DNA of 64,000 nt from Massospora cicadina (taxonomy: Eukaryota; Entomophthoromycota; Entomophthoromycetes; Entomophthorales; Entomophthoraceae). Below the pieces are notes generated by a model. It did no database searches. It was not told where the DNA came from and saw only the letters and a program-made list of their open reading frames with translations. Made by a program: the position numbers and the translations under genes. Positions 21,294 to 32,699 of the stretch are shown here, one piece after another; position 1 is the stretch's first letter; each line of letters begins with the position of its first letter. The stretch is from NCBI GenBank assembly GCA_022478985.1, contig JAKSZP010009195.1:186001-250000 (forward strand), read 5' to 3'.

Positions 21294-24200
21294 CTACCAT
21301 GAGCGCTAATGCTCTTAGACAGTTTACAATCTGCCACCTACGCTCTTACCACTGTAACCCTTTTAGCAAGAGTGTGACAAAAGCAGAAGTGGTGATTCAG
21401 AAAGAACGCATCTTAGCTGTACTAGACACTGGAGCTCCAATCAACATGTTGTCCACTAAGCTCATGAAAAGGCTGAAGTATATGCTCAATATTGACTATA
21501 ACGTGAAATGCCAAACTTCTGGACCCAACATTACCCGCGATTTAGGATCCTACTCAGCGTTACCATCACTCTTTGGACGCATAATTCTCACAGAACTAGC
21601 AGTGGTTTTGTATAACTAACACTACAACTTCCTAATCAGGAAGCTTCTATCCTTGAGTTGTGGCTATGATTTTTAAAACCAGCACTGTGATTATCTTGAG
21701 TTATCAAATTCTTTGGTTCTTAAAGATAAGGATTTTAGACCGTAAAAAGCAACAAACGTGTTTAGTATAGACAGATCTAACAATTTACCCCATTCACTAC
21801 TTCATTACAGAGAACGGTGTGAAGAAGCTGCCCTCCATGATCAGAGCAAAAGAAGGGCTTCCATTGTGGGCTAGTGAAACCATGGAGATCCAACCAGGGG
21901 ATCAACACTGGATGATCTTATTGATCAGCGTGAAGATCCAATTCATACTATCATAAAGGTTTCAGTTGTGACAGAATCTGTGAACAAGAGAAAGTGTTTT
22001 ATCTAGATTCTATTATAACAACTACTCTGGAGAATTGACTATCGTCTTATGAGTTATTACAACTCAACCTATAAGAGTAGAGAAAAGACATATCATTGCA
22101 GTGGTCCAACTGACCAGTTGCAATAATGTTGAATCAGTACACGCCATAACGGCTTTGATGAGCTTAAGTTTGGGGATGGGACCCCTAAATAGCAGAAGGA
22201 GCTTTATGAGCTATTTACGCGTTCAATGACATTTGCAGTACCAGATCTAATGACTATGGACTCTGCAAGGTAGAGATTCACAGTACAGATACCAGTTCTG
22301 CCATACCATTCAATTTAAAGCCCTGCCTATGCTTAAGGGCTAAAGAGGCCGTTATCACCCAAGAACTGAATCAGCTAGCTGAAGCAGGACTGATCAGACC
22401 ATCTAAGAGTCCTTGGGCTTCGCCACTGTTGCTAGTTCGCAAAAAGGATGTGATTAATCATATAGTCATGGACAAACATCGCTTAAATGAGAAAACGAAA
22501 TGAACTCTTACCCACTCCCATGCATAGAGGAAGCTATGAAACGCCTGGTCAGATCAAATTAATTTTCATTGTTGGATCTGGCCAGCAAATACTTGAAGAT
22601 AAAGCTCTCACCAGAGGACCAGGAGAATTGCGCCCTGACCAGTAGTCAAGGGTTCTCTGAGCCAACAAGGATGCCGAAGGGCTCTGCAACGCTCCTGCCA
22701 CCTTCCAGAATGCAATGAATCGGATTTTTGGCGATCTCAAGTTGTCCAGTGTGTTAACTTAGCTAAACGACATTGTCATGTTCAGCCAGACCTTCCGATA
22801 ACATCCCAAGCCCCTCCACAAAATCTTTATCCAGCTGTAAGCATCAAATTTGAAGTTGTGATGGAGCAAGTGCACCTTCCTAAAGAGGCAATTAGAGTTC
22901 ATTGGGCATTAGATAAGCCCCAACGGAATCAAACCCCAGGACGGGAAGGTCAAAGCAATAATGGCAATGAAGCTAATCAAGAGCATGAGGGACATCCAAT
23001 TGTTCCTTGGCATGGTGAGATATTACTGGCAGTTCTTCCCCCATTCCATGAATTTGGATGTACCCCTCACATACCTGATAACAAAGAAAAAGTTCATGTT
23101 AGACCTGGAACAAGAACAGGCCTTTGAGAAGTTAAAGGCAAGATTAGTAGATGCCCCAATCTTTGTCTACCCAGATTTTTAACAAAACTTTTTGACTTTA
23201 CACTAATGGGTGTGACATAAGGCTTAACACAATATTGGCCCAATTGGACGAGAAAGGGGTGAATCACCCAATAGAGTCTTATTGAAAGATTCTTAGCAAA
23301 GCTGAGAAGAACTACACTGTCACAGAGAGAGAGTTCCTGGGGTGGTCTGTATAGTCAAGCGCTTCTGACCTTACCTGTATGGGGTACACTTTAAGGTCAT
23401 GACATACTACATGTTGATCCGCTGGTTGCAGAATATGAAGGGTCCTAATGGACGCCTTTCCAGATGGGAAGTATTGCTCCAGGAATATTATTTCAAGATC
23501 TTTTACTGAGCAGGGGGTAAATAACAAAACGCTAATGGGCTATCACAATTGCCAATGTTTCAGTACAAGTTCCAGAGAGCGATCAACTGTATGAACTAAT
23601 CAGTTTATTAAAATAAACATGGCAGTATTAAACAGATGAAGTAAACTTCATACTGAGAAGGTGTCCCAAAGACACCCACCGTGTTGATGGAAATCTTAAG
23701 AAGAAGGTTTGGAAATAATAGTACCTGTAAATTAAACCCAGCAACCGAATGGTACTAGTGATGGGAGCGCACAAGCACGTTGGCCATGAATAATTTTAGA
23801 AAACGTCGGCCTACCTGAAGGTGTGGTTCTACTGGGAGTCCATGTTCTATAATTTTCCCAGGCATAGAAATGTGTATACTTGTATTCTTTTATATACGCT
23901 GGATAAACGCTTTGAGTTTATTCCAATACCACCTACAACACTGTTCAGTAACGTGTCTATTGACGTGGTGGGACGAATTCTGAGTGCTTTCAATCAATCA
24001 AAGTTCATATTTGTAGATACTGACCACTTTACTAAGTCGGTCAAAGCCTCCATGGTCAAGTTGTACATTGCAAACTCAACCGCTCATTCATCTACAGCCA
24101 AGTTAGAAATAGACATGGATGCCCCAAGCCTTGCTTTCAGATAATGAGACAAATTTCATATAGGATGTTGTGGTAGGTCAATGGACCTATTCGGAGTGAA

Positions 24201-24770
24201 GCAAAAATTCATTTTCCCTGCACACCATCTTCAAATGGTAGCTTCAAATGAGTGAATGGAACTATAGGAGGGATAATGAATAAGATGGCCCTCAACTACA
24301 TGTCAAAAATGGGATCAGTTGCTGCCCTCCGCTTTATAGGCTTAAAAGTTTAGCCACCTATGGGTAATTGGGATGTCCAATTTAAAGCCTTTTAATAGTT
24401 GAAGAAGCACTTCCAACCTTTCTAGAGCCAATCATTACCGCGGACTGGAAGAACCTTTTAACTGGAAGCTATCAGTGATAGTAAGCAAATGAACTTATTA
24501 TATTACAATTAGTGGCCTCATACAATATGAGGATTACCCTTGAAGCCAGTGGGAGAGTAAGAAAAAAACTGGGCTTTTGGAGTTCAGCCTAATCAATAAA
24601 TTACTGTTCTATTATCTATGGGGAGAATAGTTAGAGAAACTGGAATCCATCTTAAATGGCTTGCAACTTTCTTGGCAAAGTGAGAAGCCAAATACTCAAT
24701 ATGGGACAATGATACTAATTAGAGTATTTAATAAAATATATGCATGGCACCTGAGGGCATTCCAATAGCC
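21294..24770 (+). pseudogene. Gypsy-A pol: protease, RT, RNase H, integrase
   Basis: The protease is the best-kept part (21299-21619): VLDTGAPINMLS has an intact DTG with Asp at 21425-21427. RT is at about 22330-22800 (EAGLIRPSKSPWASPLLLVR, MPKGSA); the YLDD box at about 22757-22770 reads stop-L-N-D, so Tyr and one Asp are lost. RNase H (23100-23550) keeps YLYGVHFKVMTY and LIRWLQNMKGPNGRLSRW. Integrase (23820-24290) has its first Asp in NVSIDVVG and second in LLSDNETNF, but the Glu region reads NGSFK-stop-VNGT, a Glu-to-Lys change followed by a stop. A C-terminal tail runs to about 24770. Not functional. Confidence 0.85.
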
Positions 24771-24775
24771 TTGTA

Positions 24776-24788
24776 TTGGGAGGAAAAG
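24776..24788 (+). promoter_or_regulatory. Gypsy-A polypurine tract
   Basis: TTGGGAGGAAAAG sits right before the 3' LTR start at 24789 (TGTTTCAG). Confidence 0.65.
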
Positions 24789-25055
24789 TGTTTCAGATGA
24801 TGTTGTGAGAGCATCACCAAATTATCCCTTGAACGCCAGATGACAAAGTTCAGTTTCAATCCAGAGGAGTTGTGGGCAACTTACACCATGGAAGGGATTA
24901 GATGAATCCTTTTTATAAATTCAGTCAACTCAAGGAATTTATCAAGCGCTCAGGATGACACCATGAAAAATAATTTGATACTTGTCACTTGAGAAATATT
25001 TAATAAAGTCAGCACCATAACCAAATTTACTATAAATTTTGACACCCTTTATACC
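24789..25055 (+). repeat. Gypsy-A 3' LTR, first part
   Basis: Aligns with 5419-5690 (TGTGAGAGCATC, CCTTTTTATAAATTCAGT, TATCAAGCGCTCAGGATG). It is cut by Gypsy-B2 at 25055. Confidence 0.8.
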
Positions 25056-25611
25056 TGTCATAATTCTGATATGATAGGACAATAATTGTGGGACTGATAG
25101 GGAAGATCGGGAAGAATCCTCCAAAAATGATATCAGTAACAATTATTTGAGTGCCTTGAGATGAGGAAATATTGGGATATAATGGGTTTATTATTGTATC
25201 GCCTCTAGATAAGGCGATGTTGACATTTGACAAATACAAATTAAATTGCCTACAATTAGGGCAATAGAGAATTAAAGATTAACAGGATGAAACAAGGAGA
25301 ATCGGTGGAACCGAATAGTCCAAGCTATGAGAGTGGTATTGTCCAAAGCTGCTGTAATATAAGTGATATGGGCGATTAAGAGGAGGTTGTTGTTAAGTAA
25401 TTGAGAATAAGCGAAACAGCGAGAGTCCGTTGTAATTATTATATTGAATAAAAGAGATTGTGGAAGCAAGTGCTCCATATTTTTAAAAAGTTCTTTCTGT
25501 TGCTTTAAGAATGACGATCATTACAACATTGGTCCAAATTGCTCAGTGGGTCAAACCCTGTGCAAAAAACTATATGGCGTATCTCTTATATACCGCCATT
25601 TTATTATAACA
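25056..25611 (+). repeat. Gypsy-B2 5' LTR
   Basis: Starts TGTCATAATTCTGATATGAT and ends TTATTATAACA. It contains ATTGAATAAAAGAG (25442-25455), a possible polyadenylation region, and the U5 box ACCCTGTGCA at 25555-25564. Confidence 0.93.
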
Positions 25612-25612
25612 G

Positions 25613-25629
25613 TGGTGCTCAATACAGGG
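25613..25629 (+). promoter_or_regulatory. Gypsy-B2 primer-binding site
   Basis: TGGTGCTCAATACAGGG follows the LTR end after one base. It differs by one base from the TGGTGCTCACTAC core of Gypsy-A and Gypsy-B1. Confidence 0.8.
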
Positions 25630-25639
25630 GGCCCATTGA

Positions 25640-26960
25640 TCAGCTATAAAAATAATAAAACTCAGTTGCCTGCTATGTTGCAGTCCAGTTGCTTTGATAA
25701 GGAATCTGTATGAGTTGCTGAGCCCATTGCATATGAGGAATTGAAACTTGCATTGGACACTGTGCTCAAAAGACAAGATGAGCTGCTCCAGGAAGTTTGC
25801 ATTGAAAAGCTGCTGCCATTTGATCGTGATGGAAATATTCATGGGTTCTTTCAATGATTTGAGTTTAAAACTGAAGAAACCTTGGACTGGCGAATGGTGA
25901 AACTGTTGATCTCAACCTTGGATGTTGGAAGTGCTGATCAAGTAATTTGTTACCTTCCAGATAGTTCCATTACTTACCAAGAAGTTAAGGAGATAGTGCT
26001 GCAGTTGTTTGGTGGAACTGCAAAGATGTTACACCAGAAAGCTGAGTTCTTGACCATCAGGTTTTAGTGAAATAAGACCCTCACCGCATTTGCCGAGCGA
26101 TTTACAATGGAAACCCATGTGTTGATTGAGGCAGGGATTTTATCTGAAGTTGATGTTAATCGCTATGTCCTTTGCAGTGAAGACATACCTTGAGCTTTAC
26201 AACGTCATAGCCCCATTGTTGGAGGATGATGTACCTCTTCTTAAACTTGTTCAGTTCGTACGTCGCTTGGCTGTAACTTTCCTGCCACCCAACATCAAAC
26301 AGATTCACACTGTCGCCGTTGCTGACCCTAATCATGTGGGGGAATCAACCAGTCAGTGCAGGTCTCGCCAGGTTACTTACAGCAGTCCAACATCCATCCC
26401 ATATCTGCTGATTGACAACTGACCAACTACCGCTTTAGCCCTAAATATATTGATTGACAGCAGGCGCTCTACTGATGTGGGTCTAGTTATGCCGATCATC
26501 TTCAGAATACCCTTCTGAGTGGGCCAAACTATATTAAGCACAGACATAGGACCTATGGAGTAAGTTGTTTTAATTATGGTCGCACTGGGAACATGAGACG
26601 TTGGTGCCCTAACCAACGGATCCCTTACATACAACAGGATCAAATTATCAGGGAAAAGTCAAAGCAGAGTAGAGATGGGACTCTTTACATCCACTATCTC
26701 AAATTCATATGCCCCACCTGAAGCTACTGTATTAATTGCAGCAGAAGCCTCCCAGTATGATAATACATTTTTCTACCAACAGCCAGTTGGAGGAATAAAT
26801 GTGCTGCCTCAAACACAAGTTAAAAAAAATGGCGGACACAAGGTTTCTGGAGCAGACAAAGCCTTACGCTTGTCAGATGTTTGACCAAAGTCTGTCAGAC
26901 CAGCTAGAACCATTTGCAGATGTGTTGTCACTATGAGGAGTAGAGGTCGCCCTTCCAGTG
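25640..26960 (+). pseudogene. Gypsy-B2 gag
   Basis: Starts with the YEELKLALDTVLK segment (about 25735), then a Gag core at 25860-26400 (LDWRMVKLLISTLDVG, then LTAFAERFTMETHVLIEAG). Two adjacent stops are near 26066-26070 and a frameshift near 26160. A former CCHC knuckle at about 26550-26600 reads C-F-N-Y-G-R-T-G-N, so the second Cys is Tyr and the His is Asn. The KVSGADKALR and CQMFDQ linker follows at 26840-26900. Inactive; the normal role is RNA packaging. Confidence 0.85.
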
Positions 26961-27049
26961 GATGCTATTATAAAAGAGTAACCTACAGTTGACGCGGGTA
27001 TTATAAGTTTCCTGGGAAAACATGAACCGCTGAATGTACACGTAGTAAA

Positions 27050-27520
27050 TAACCAGCATTTATCTTACTTGGAGTTCACCTACTGTGACATTGTGGTAGC
27101 CAAAACCTGATTATGAGCTATAATTGATATGGGCGCTCCTGTTAACATTGTCTCCACACTGTTGGTGGCAAAGTTGTCTTTAAAACCTGACATAGACCAC
27201 CGGATGGTGTATGGGACTTCTGGAGCGGAAACCATGGTCTCTGAAGGAGCATATAGTGTGCCTCCCTTGCGGTTTGGATCTGTTATGTGGTGGCTCCAGC
27301 GGTAGTATTACCAAATAGCAACTACAATATGTTGGTTGGGACTGCTTTTATGCAACACTATGGGGCTGTCATTGATATGATGGAAGAGACCCTCACTATT
27401 TTGGGACAGCAGATCCGGATTTATTTTACCTCCAGCGGAGTGCCAAAGGGTTCAGTGCATATGGGACAAATCAACCTTGCCTACAGCGATGGGGTGATTC
27501 CAGTGTGCTATCATTGATTA
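27050..27520 (+). pseudogene. Gypsy-B2 protease
   Basis: IIDMGAPVNIVSTLLVAKL (Asp at 27126-27128) is the retropepsin active site with Met in place of Thr. After a one-base shift near 27285 comes the NYNMLVGTAFMQHYGAVID flap/second half (27317-27375). It cleaves Gag-Pol in related elements. A C-terminal linker leads to RT. Confidence 0.8.
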
Positions 27521-27639
27521 GAAAGGTAAAACTCGGGCCCTTCCCCATCAGTTATATGAATATCAGGGGCTACCGCTTAGAGCAGCTGGAGCTAAATCCA
27601 TTCCCTCTGGACACCAAGTAATAGTAGACACTGAGTTAG

Positions 27640-29310
27640 AGGTGGAAGTGCCGGCTGGGCTCTATAAGGATATCATTAGCCTTATCAGCAATTGCAGCTT
27701 GAGCCCCATGTGGCTCCAGGAATCATACTTTTGGGCCATGGGAGATCAAGATATTGATAGCAAATCTTCAGAACAGACCACTCCGAATCCGCTGGCATCA
27801 GATTATAGAGTATTTACATCTAAACCCAGTTCAGGAGATCAACCAGGTTCATGAGTTCAGTTCTTTAAATGAATTTGGTCTGCCCATCGAGCTGCCTCCC
27901 AGTGTAATTGCGGTTGATCCACGGGAGAATTTTATGGGGTTATCAGAAGATCAGAAGGATTGTGTGGAAGCTTTATTTCAAAAATATAAAGAGGTTTTTG
28001 CATTTGACAATCATGATTTGGGGTGCGCTTGGGGGGTTTTTCATTGACTGGACACTGGGGATCATCCCCCCATCAGGTCTTGGCCAATCAACCAATCAAG
28101 AGCAGATGAAAAAGTCGTCACTGGGGAGATTGACAAGCTGCTAAAGCTGAGAATGCTTGAACCATCTAAGAGTCCATGGTCTTCGCTTGTCCTAGTTGTT
28201 TAAAAAAAGGATGGTACTAACTACATAGTAATCGACTACTGGAAGCTCAATAGTGTCACCAAAAAATACTCATACCCTCTGTCGCAGATTGATGATGCAC
28301 TGGATTGGCTAGGTGGAGCTCACTACTTCTTAGCAACGGACTTGATATTCAGTTATTAGTAAATTGAGTTGCCCGCAGCAGAACAAGAAAAATGCACCAT
28401 AATCACATCCAAAAGGCTTTTCCAACCAACTCGGATGCCGCAAGGGCTATGTAATGTTCTGGTTACGTTCCAATGATCAATGGACACCATTCTGGGAGAT
28501 CTGAAGCTGTCGTGTGTACTTGTGTACCTTGATGATATCAATGTCTTCTCTTGCATGTTCACTGAACACCTTACCCATTTGGAAGAGGTATTTCGCTGAC
28601 TGTCTGAAGCCAATATTAAGATCAAGCCCCAGAAATGCCACTTCTTCAAGGATTAGCTGGAGTACCTCAGTTTTGTGGTGGATGCAATTGGGCTAAGACG
28701 CCAACCTGCCAAGGTGGAGGCTATCTGGAAGATGACTAAGCTAATTAGTAAGCGGGATATTCAGGAGTTTTTGGGGATGGTGGGTTATTACTGATGCATC
28801 ATACCTAATTTCAGTTGCATTGGAGGTCCACTGTTTGAGCTATTAAAGAAGGATGTCATGTTTAAATAGACAGAACGTCGCCAATGTGCCTTTGATACAC
28901 TTTGAACAGCGCTAATTAGTGCGCCCATGTTATGCTACCCTAATTTTGATAAGGACTATATTGCAGATGGATGCATCACTTTCCACTGTTGGGGCAGTCC
29001 TGTCTCAGAAGGACGATGAGGGGAGGAGCACCCCGTGGCATACTGCAGTCGTAGCTTGAATTGCCATGAACGAAATTATACCATAACTGAGCAAGAGTGC
29101 TTAGTGGTGATTTATGTGTATAAGCAGTTTCAAGTCTACTTGCACAGAGTAAAGTTTAAGGTTGTAACGGATCATGCATTGTTGCGCTGGTTGAAGAATT
29201 TGAAAGAGCCTGAGGGGCGGCTAGCCTGATGGGCTCTTAAGCTGCAAGCTTATGACTTTGAAATTCTTCATTGACCAGGAGCAAAACACCAAAATGACAA
29301 TTGCTTATCA
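27640..29310 (+). pseudogene. Gypsy-B2 reverse transcriptase and RNase H
   Basis: An N-terminal connection (MGLSEDQKDCVEALFQKY, 27934-27990) leads into RT: LEPSKSPWSS (28155-28185), YIVIDYWKLN (28220-28250), MPQGLCN (28435-28455) and an intact catalytic box VYLDDI (about 28523-28540). The thumb ends EFLGMVGYY (28755-28790). RNase H has its Asp in a shifted segment near 28965-28980, then EEHPVAYCSRSLNCHERNY, FKVVTDHALLRWLKNLKEP and a tail with HQNDNCLSRLP. Single stops occur at 28201, 28358, 28867, 29227 and others. Confidence 0.9.
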
Positions 29311-29439
29311 AGATTGCCAACAATTGCAGTTACAGCAGATATAAGTGACATAATGTTTAACAAAATGCTCAGCGGAAAGTACAATGATGAACCGCCCCAA
29401 GTGATTAAAGCGTTGAATGAAATGTGAACAAATACCTTC

Positions 29440-30560
29440 CAACGGAATGGAGAATTGTATAAGTGGATCAGCAATAAAATGGTGAATTTTCCGCGACCCT
29501 CAGCACGGTCAGGAATTATTATGAGCGCCCACAAGGAAGTCGGACATGGTGGGGTGCACAAGACAATGGAGTTGTTGCGCCCTAGGTATTATTGAAAAGT
29601 ATGAACTTTAATGTGCTCAAAACCATTTCGTGTTGCTATCAGTGCTAAGTGGAGAAGCCATTCCAACATAAGACTTCATACCAGTTAGTCAAACCTCACT
29701 TTGCTTGGCATACAGTCTCTACCGATGTTGTCAGTCCCTTGCCAATAGGAACTAACTGGTGTAAGTATATTCTGGTGGCTATCAACCACTTGTCCCGGTG
29801 GGTCAAAGTGAGGGCAATATGGGATTTGGGGGCGGTTACAGTGGCCAAGTTCGTAATGGAATGCATTATTCAACGCCACGGCTGCCCTCAGTTCATTCTC
29901 ACTGATAACAGAACCAAATTCACCTCGCACATCCTCCCCAAACTGAATGAGTTTATGGGTATCCGCGGAGTTCTGATGACCCTATACCACCCCAAGTCTA
30001 ATATAAGGGCCGAACAGGTGAATGGAAACTTTGGTAAACATACTACAAAAATTAGTAATGATCACCCTTCTGATTGGAGTTCTCACCTTTCCACTGCCGT
30101 GTTTGCCTATAACATTAGTTATCATTCCGCCACAAGGAAGAGTCCCTTCCAACTACTATATAGCCGACACCTGGCCCTTCCAGCGTTACTTTATTCTTGT
30201 GTAGAAAATAATGGTGGAATGGAATTCACCACTACTTGACTAACCTCGCGACCATTCTGATCAAATTGCAAACTGAAGCATATTCTTTCATCTTAGCAAA
30301 GAAGAACAGGAATCAGGCCACTGATCAGGTATGTCATAGCGGGCTGGCAACATTCAAAGAAGGTGATATGGTTCTCTTCCATGACCAACATGTATTTGGG
30401 CGGAAACACAAGCTGACCAGTATTTGGACTGGTCTGTTTGAAGTTATAGAGAAAACTGTGGTCAACGCATATACCTTCAAGGATCCCGCAAGTGGTTGGA
30501 TCATTAACCAAAAACAAGTTCCTCTGACCATACAAACAATTGGAGCCTTATTGTTCAGTC
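29440..30560 (+). pseudogene. Gypsy-B2 integrase
   Basis: The H2C2 finger (HKEVGHGGVHKTMELL, about 29535-29580; CYQC near 29632-29643, just before a stop where Gln is expected) precedes a 196-residue open stretch at 29649-30239. It holds the full catalytic triad: Asp26 (STDVV), Asp86 (FILTDN) and Glu122 (AEQVNG), with exactly 35 residues between the last two. The C-terminal domain continues in another frame at 30236-30560 (FKEGDMVLFHDQHVFGRKHK, then a GPFEV-like region). This is the best-kept enzyme in the window. Confidence 0.92.
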
Positions 30561-30572
30561 AAGGAGGGGTAA
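30560..30572 (+). promoter_or_regulatory. Gypsy-B2 polypurine tract
   Basis: CAAGGAGGGGTAA immediately precedes the 3' LTR; Gypsy-B1 has the equivalent CAAGGGGGGTAA on its strand. Confidence 0.85.
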
Positions 30573-31124
30573 TGTCACGATTCTAATATGATTGGACAAT
30601 AATCATGGGACCGCTAGGGCGGACCAGGAAGAATCCTCTGAAAATGATATCAGTTATAATTATTCAAGTGCCTTGAGATGAGTCGATATTGGGATATAAC
30701 AGGTTTATTATTGGATTGCCTCTAAATAAGGCGATGTTGACATTTCTAAGAACACAACTTAAACTCGTCCACAATTAGGGTGATAGAGAATTTAAGAATA
30801 ACAAGCTGAAACGAGGAGAATCGGTGGAACCAAAAAGTCCAAGCTATGAGAGTGGTATTGTCTAAAGCCGCTGTAATATAAGCGAGATGGGCAACTAAGA
30901 GGAGGTTGTTAAGTAATTGAGAGTAAGCAAAACAGCGAGAGTCCGCTGTATTTATTATATTGAATAAAAGAGATTGTGGAAGCAAGTGATCCATATTTTT
31001 AAAAAAGTTCATTCTGTTGCTTTAAGGATGACGATCATCACATTGTTGGTCCCAATTGCTCAGTGGATTAAACCTGTGCAAAAATCCGTCAGCATATCTC
31101 TTATATACCACCAATTTTATAACA
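30573..31124 (+). repeat. Gypsy-B2 3' LTR
   Basis: Starts TGTCACGATTCTAATATGAT, ends TTTTATAACA, followed by ATACC. The U5 box AACCTGTGCA is at 31071-31080. Confidence 0.93.
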
Positions 31125-31214
31125 ATACCTTTGGGGTGGGCAAAATAATTTGCAATTTGCAAATGACAACGCGATGACCCAACCAAATTACCCTTTGGGA
31201 ACAATAAAACATCC
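31125..31214 (+). repeat. Gypsy-A 3' LTR, middle part
   Basis: Short island between Gypsy-B2 and LINE-B. GGGCAAAATAATTTGCAATT and GACCCAACCAAATTACC match 5690-5730 plus 7911-7930 of the 5' LTR, so it also shows the empty Mini-LTR site. Confidence 0.8.
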
Positions 31215-31294
31215 CAGCCTTTCTTTCCCGTAACTCTAACATTTGTTGCTATAATTTAATTTAAACAGCAATTTTTGATAATCACACAGGAGAG

Positions 31295-32165
31295 ATGGAA
31301 AATTTCAACAAATCCCAATTAAACTGAGTGAAAACCATATCAGGCAATTGACAAAACGGTGCATCAAAGGCAAGAAACGCCTTGGAGAGGGACTGGGAAC
31401 CAATGCCACCAAGAAACCACAAACTCAGACATCTTCTGGGTTTGTGGAGCTTACCACAAAACAAAATTTATACATGGAAATCCAATATTCCCAACACCTA
31501 TTAAGGGTAGAGCACTTGCTCCAACTTTTCCTAGGGATTGAGTCCCCAACTCTGCGGGAGAAAGTGGGTGAGGCACAGGCTTTCTTTTCCCCCATGCGGT
31601 GTACATTACCACCCATATTATCCACTGTGGCTAGATCAATATGGGCTTTATAACCAAAGAAGATGTAGACGCTGCCACAAAAGTCTGCATTGAAATTGCC
31701 CTCCCTGAGGGCAAACAAATTGTGTTCACTACATGCACCAGATGGAACAAAGCGAACACTTTTGTTCGTTTCCTTCAACTTTCTCCCTACCAACCTTCTC
31801 TGCAAGATAATTGAGGGGGAGCTCCAAAATGGACCTGAAAGCTATGGAGAAATTAAGCAACTCAAATTACAGCAGTTTCATCTGATGCTGACCTTATGCA
31901 CAGGAAAGGCAATCGCCGTGATCAACCCAGTCCTCAATGTGGCCACAGGCCTCACAAAAATCCCATGCACAGCGGTGCTTCACCTCCCAGATGGGGAGTG
32001 TCAAAGGCATTTTGCGTCACAATGGAACGCGCACCGCCTATATGCAACCACTGCACTGCATTGGGGAACAAGGAACACGCATGCCCTGTGAAGGAGGGCA
32101 TTTTATCCCCAGACTTCTACAATAATGCTATTGATGAAGTTGACAAAACCTTTAGAAATGATTGA
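31295..32165 (+). pseudogene. LINE-B ORF1
   Basis: ATG at 31295 begins a frame with several stops; pieces of the protein are spread over three frames. Near its end a knuckle-like segment at about 32036-32090 reads C-N-H-C-T-A-L-G-N-K-E-H-A-C: the Cys positions match the C-P-S-C...C knuckle of LINE-C but the His is Asn, one base change. ORF1 proteins of this kind bind LINE RNA. An acidic stretch with a near-identical repeat of about 60 bp (AGCTGAGGAGGACAT at 32373 and 32430) follows it. Confidence 0.75.
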
Positions 32166-32359
32166 TGCTCACCACTACTTCCTCTGGGGAGAGGATGGGC
32201 AATTCATCCTCATAGACCCAGTACGCCCAAACTACACAAAATGGTACAGAAATCCTGAAAGTGGGTAGTGGCCAAAGCTGCATCACTTGCGGCCTCCTAA
32301 ATCAACCCTGGTAAAATTCAGGAGGACATAGAGGAAATCAGCTAACCAACCAATCAGAA

Positions 32360-32520
32360 CAAAATGCCCAAGCTGAGGAGGACATGTAGGAAATTAAATG
32401 TGCCACCCAATCAAAGCAGAATGCCCAAGCTGAGGAGGACATGGAGGAAATTAACTGAGCCACCCAATCAGAGCAGAATGGCCAAGCTGAAAACTTTCTT
32501 AACAATTTGACTGAAACACC
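32360..32520 (+). repeat. Tandem repeat between LINE-B ORF1 and ORF2, about 57-bp unit
   Basis: CCAATCAGA/AAGCAGAATG(G)CCAAGCTGA is found at about 32350, 32408 and 32466, each followed by an AGGAGGACAT(G)AGGAAAT-type continuation. It codes an acidic Gln/Ala/Glu repeat at the end of ORF1. Confidence 0.6.
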
Positions 32521-32699
32521 AAGTGGTATCAATCAGGCGAACTTAGCATAACAATTCAGCTTCACTATGATCAAAAAAGCGGGACCCAATTTTTCAAATT
32601 TGACCCCAAAACCACAGAATCTAATTAGTGCAATGCACCGAACCACATTAAGCCATGCTCAGAAAAATCTAATGAAAACCCTAAAAACTGCAAAACCTG

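Larger units (their letters stand above)
25056..31124 (+). mobile_element. Gypsy-B2, complete-length Ty3/gypsy element
   Basis: 6.07 kb, with LTRs 25056-25611 (556 bp) and 30573-31124 (552 bp) that look roughly 84% identical over the first 140 bases. It has a perfect 5-bp target duplication, PBS, polypurine tract and gag-PR-RT-RH-IN in order. It belongs with Gypsy-B1 and the solo LTR at 41173. All domains are recognisable but several stops and shifts make it inactive. Confidence 0.95.
25051..31129 (+). repeat. Target duplication ATACC around Gypsy-B2
   Basis: ATACC at 25051-25055 and again at 31125-31129 directly bracket the element. The joined flanks match the other Gypsy-A LTR at about 5680-5725. 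Confidence 0.93.
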
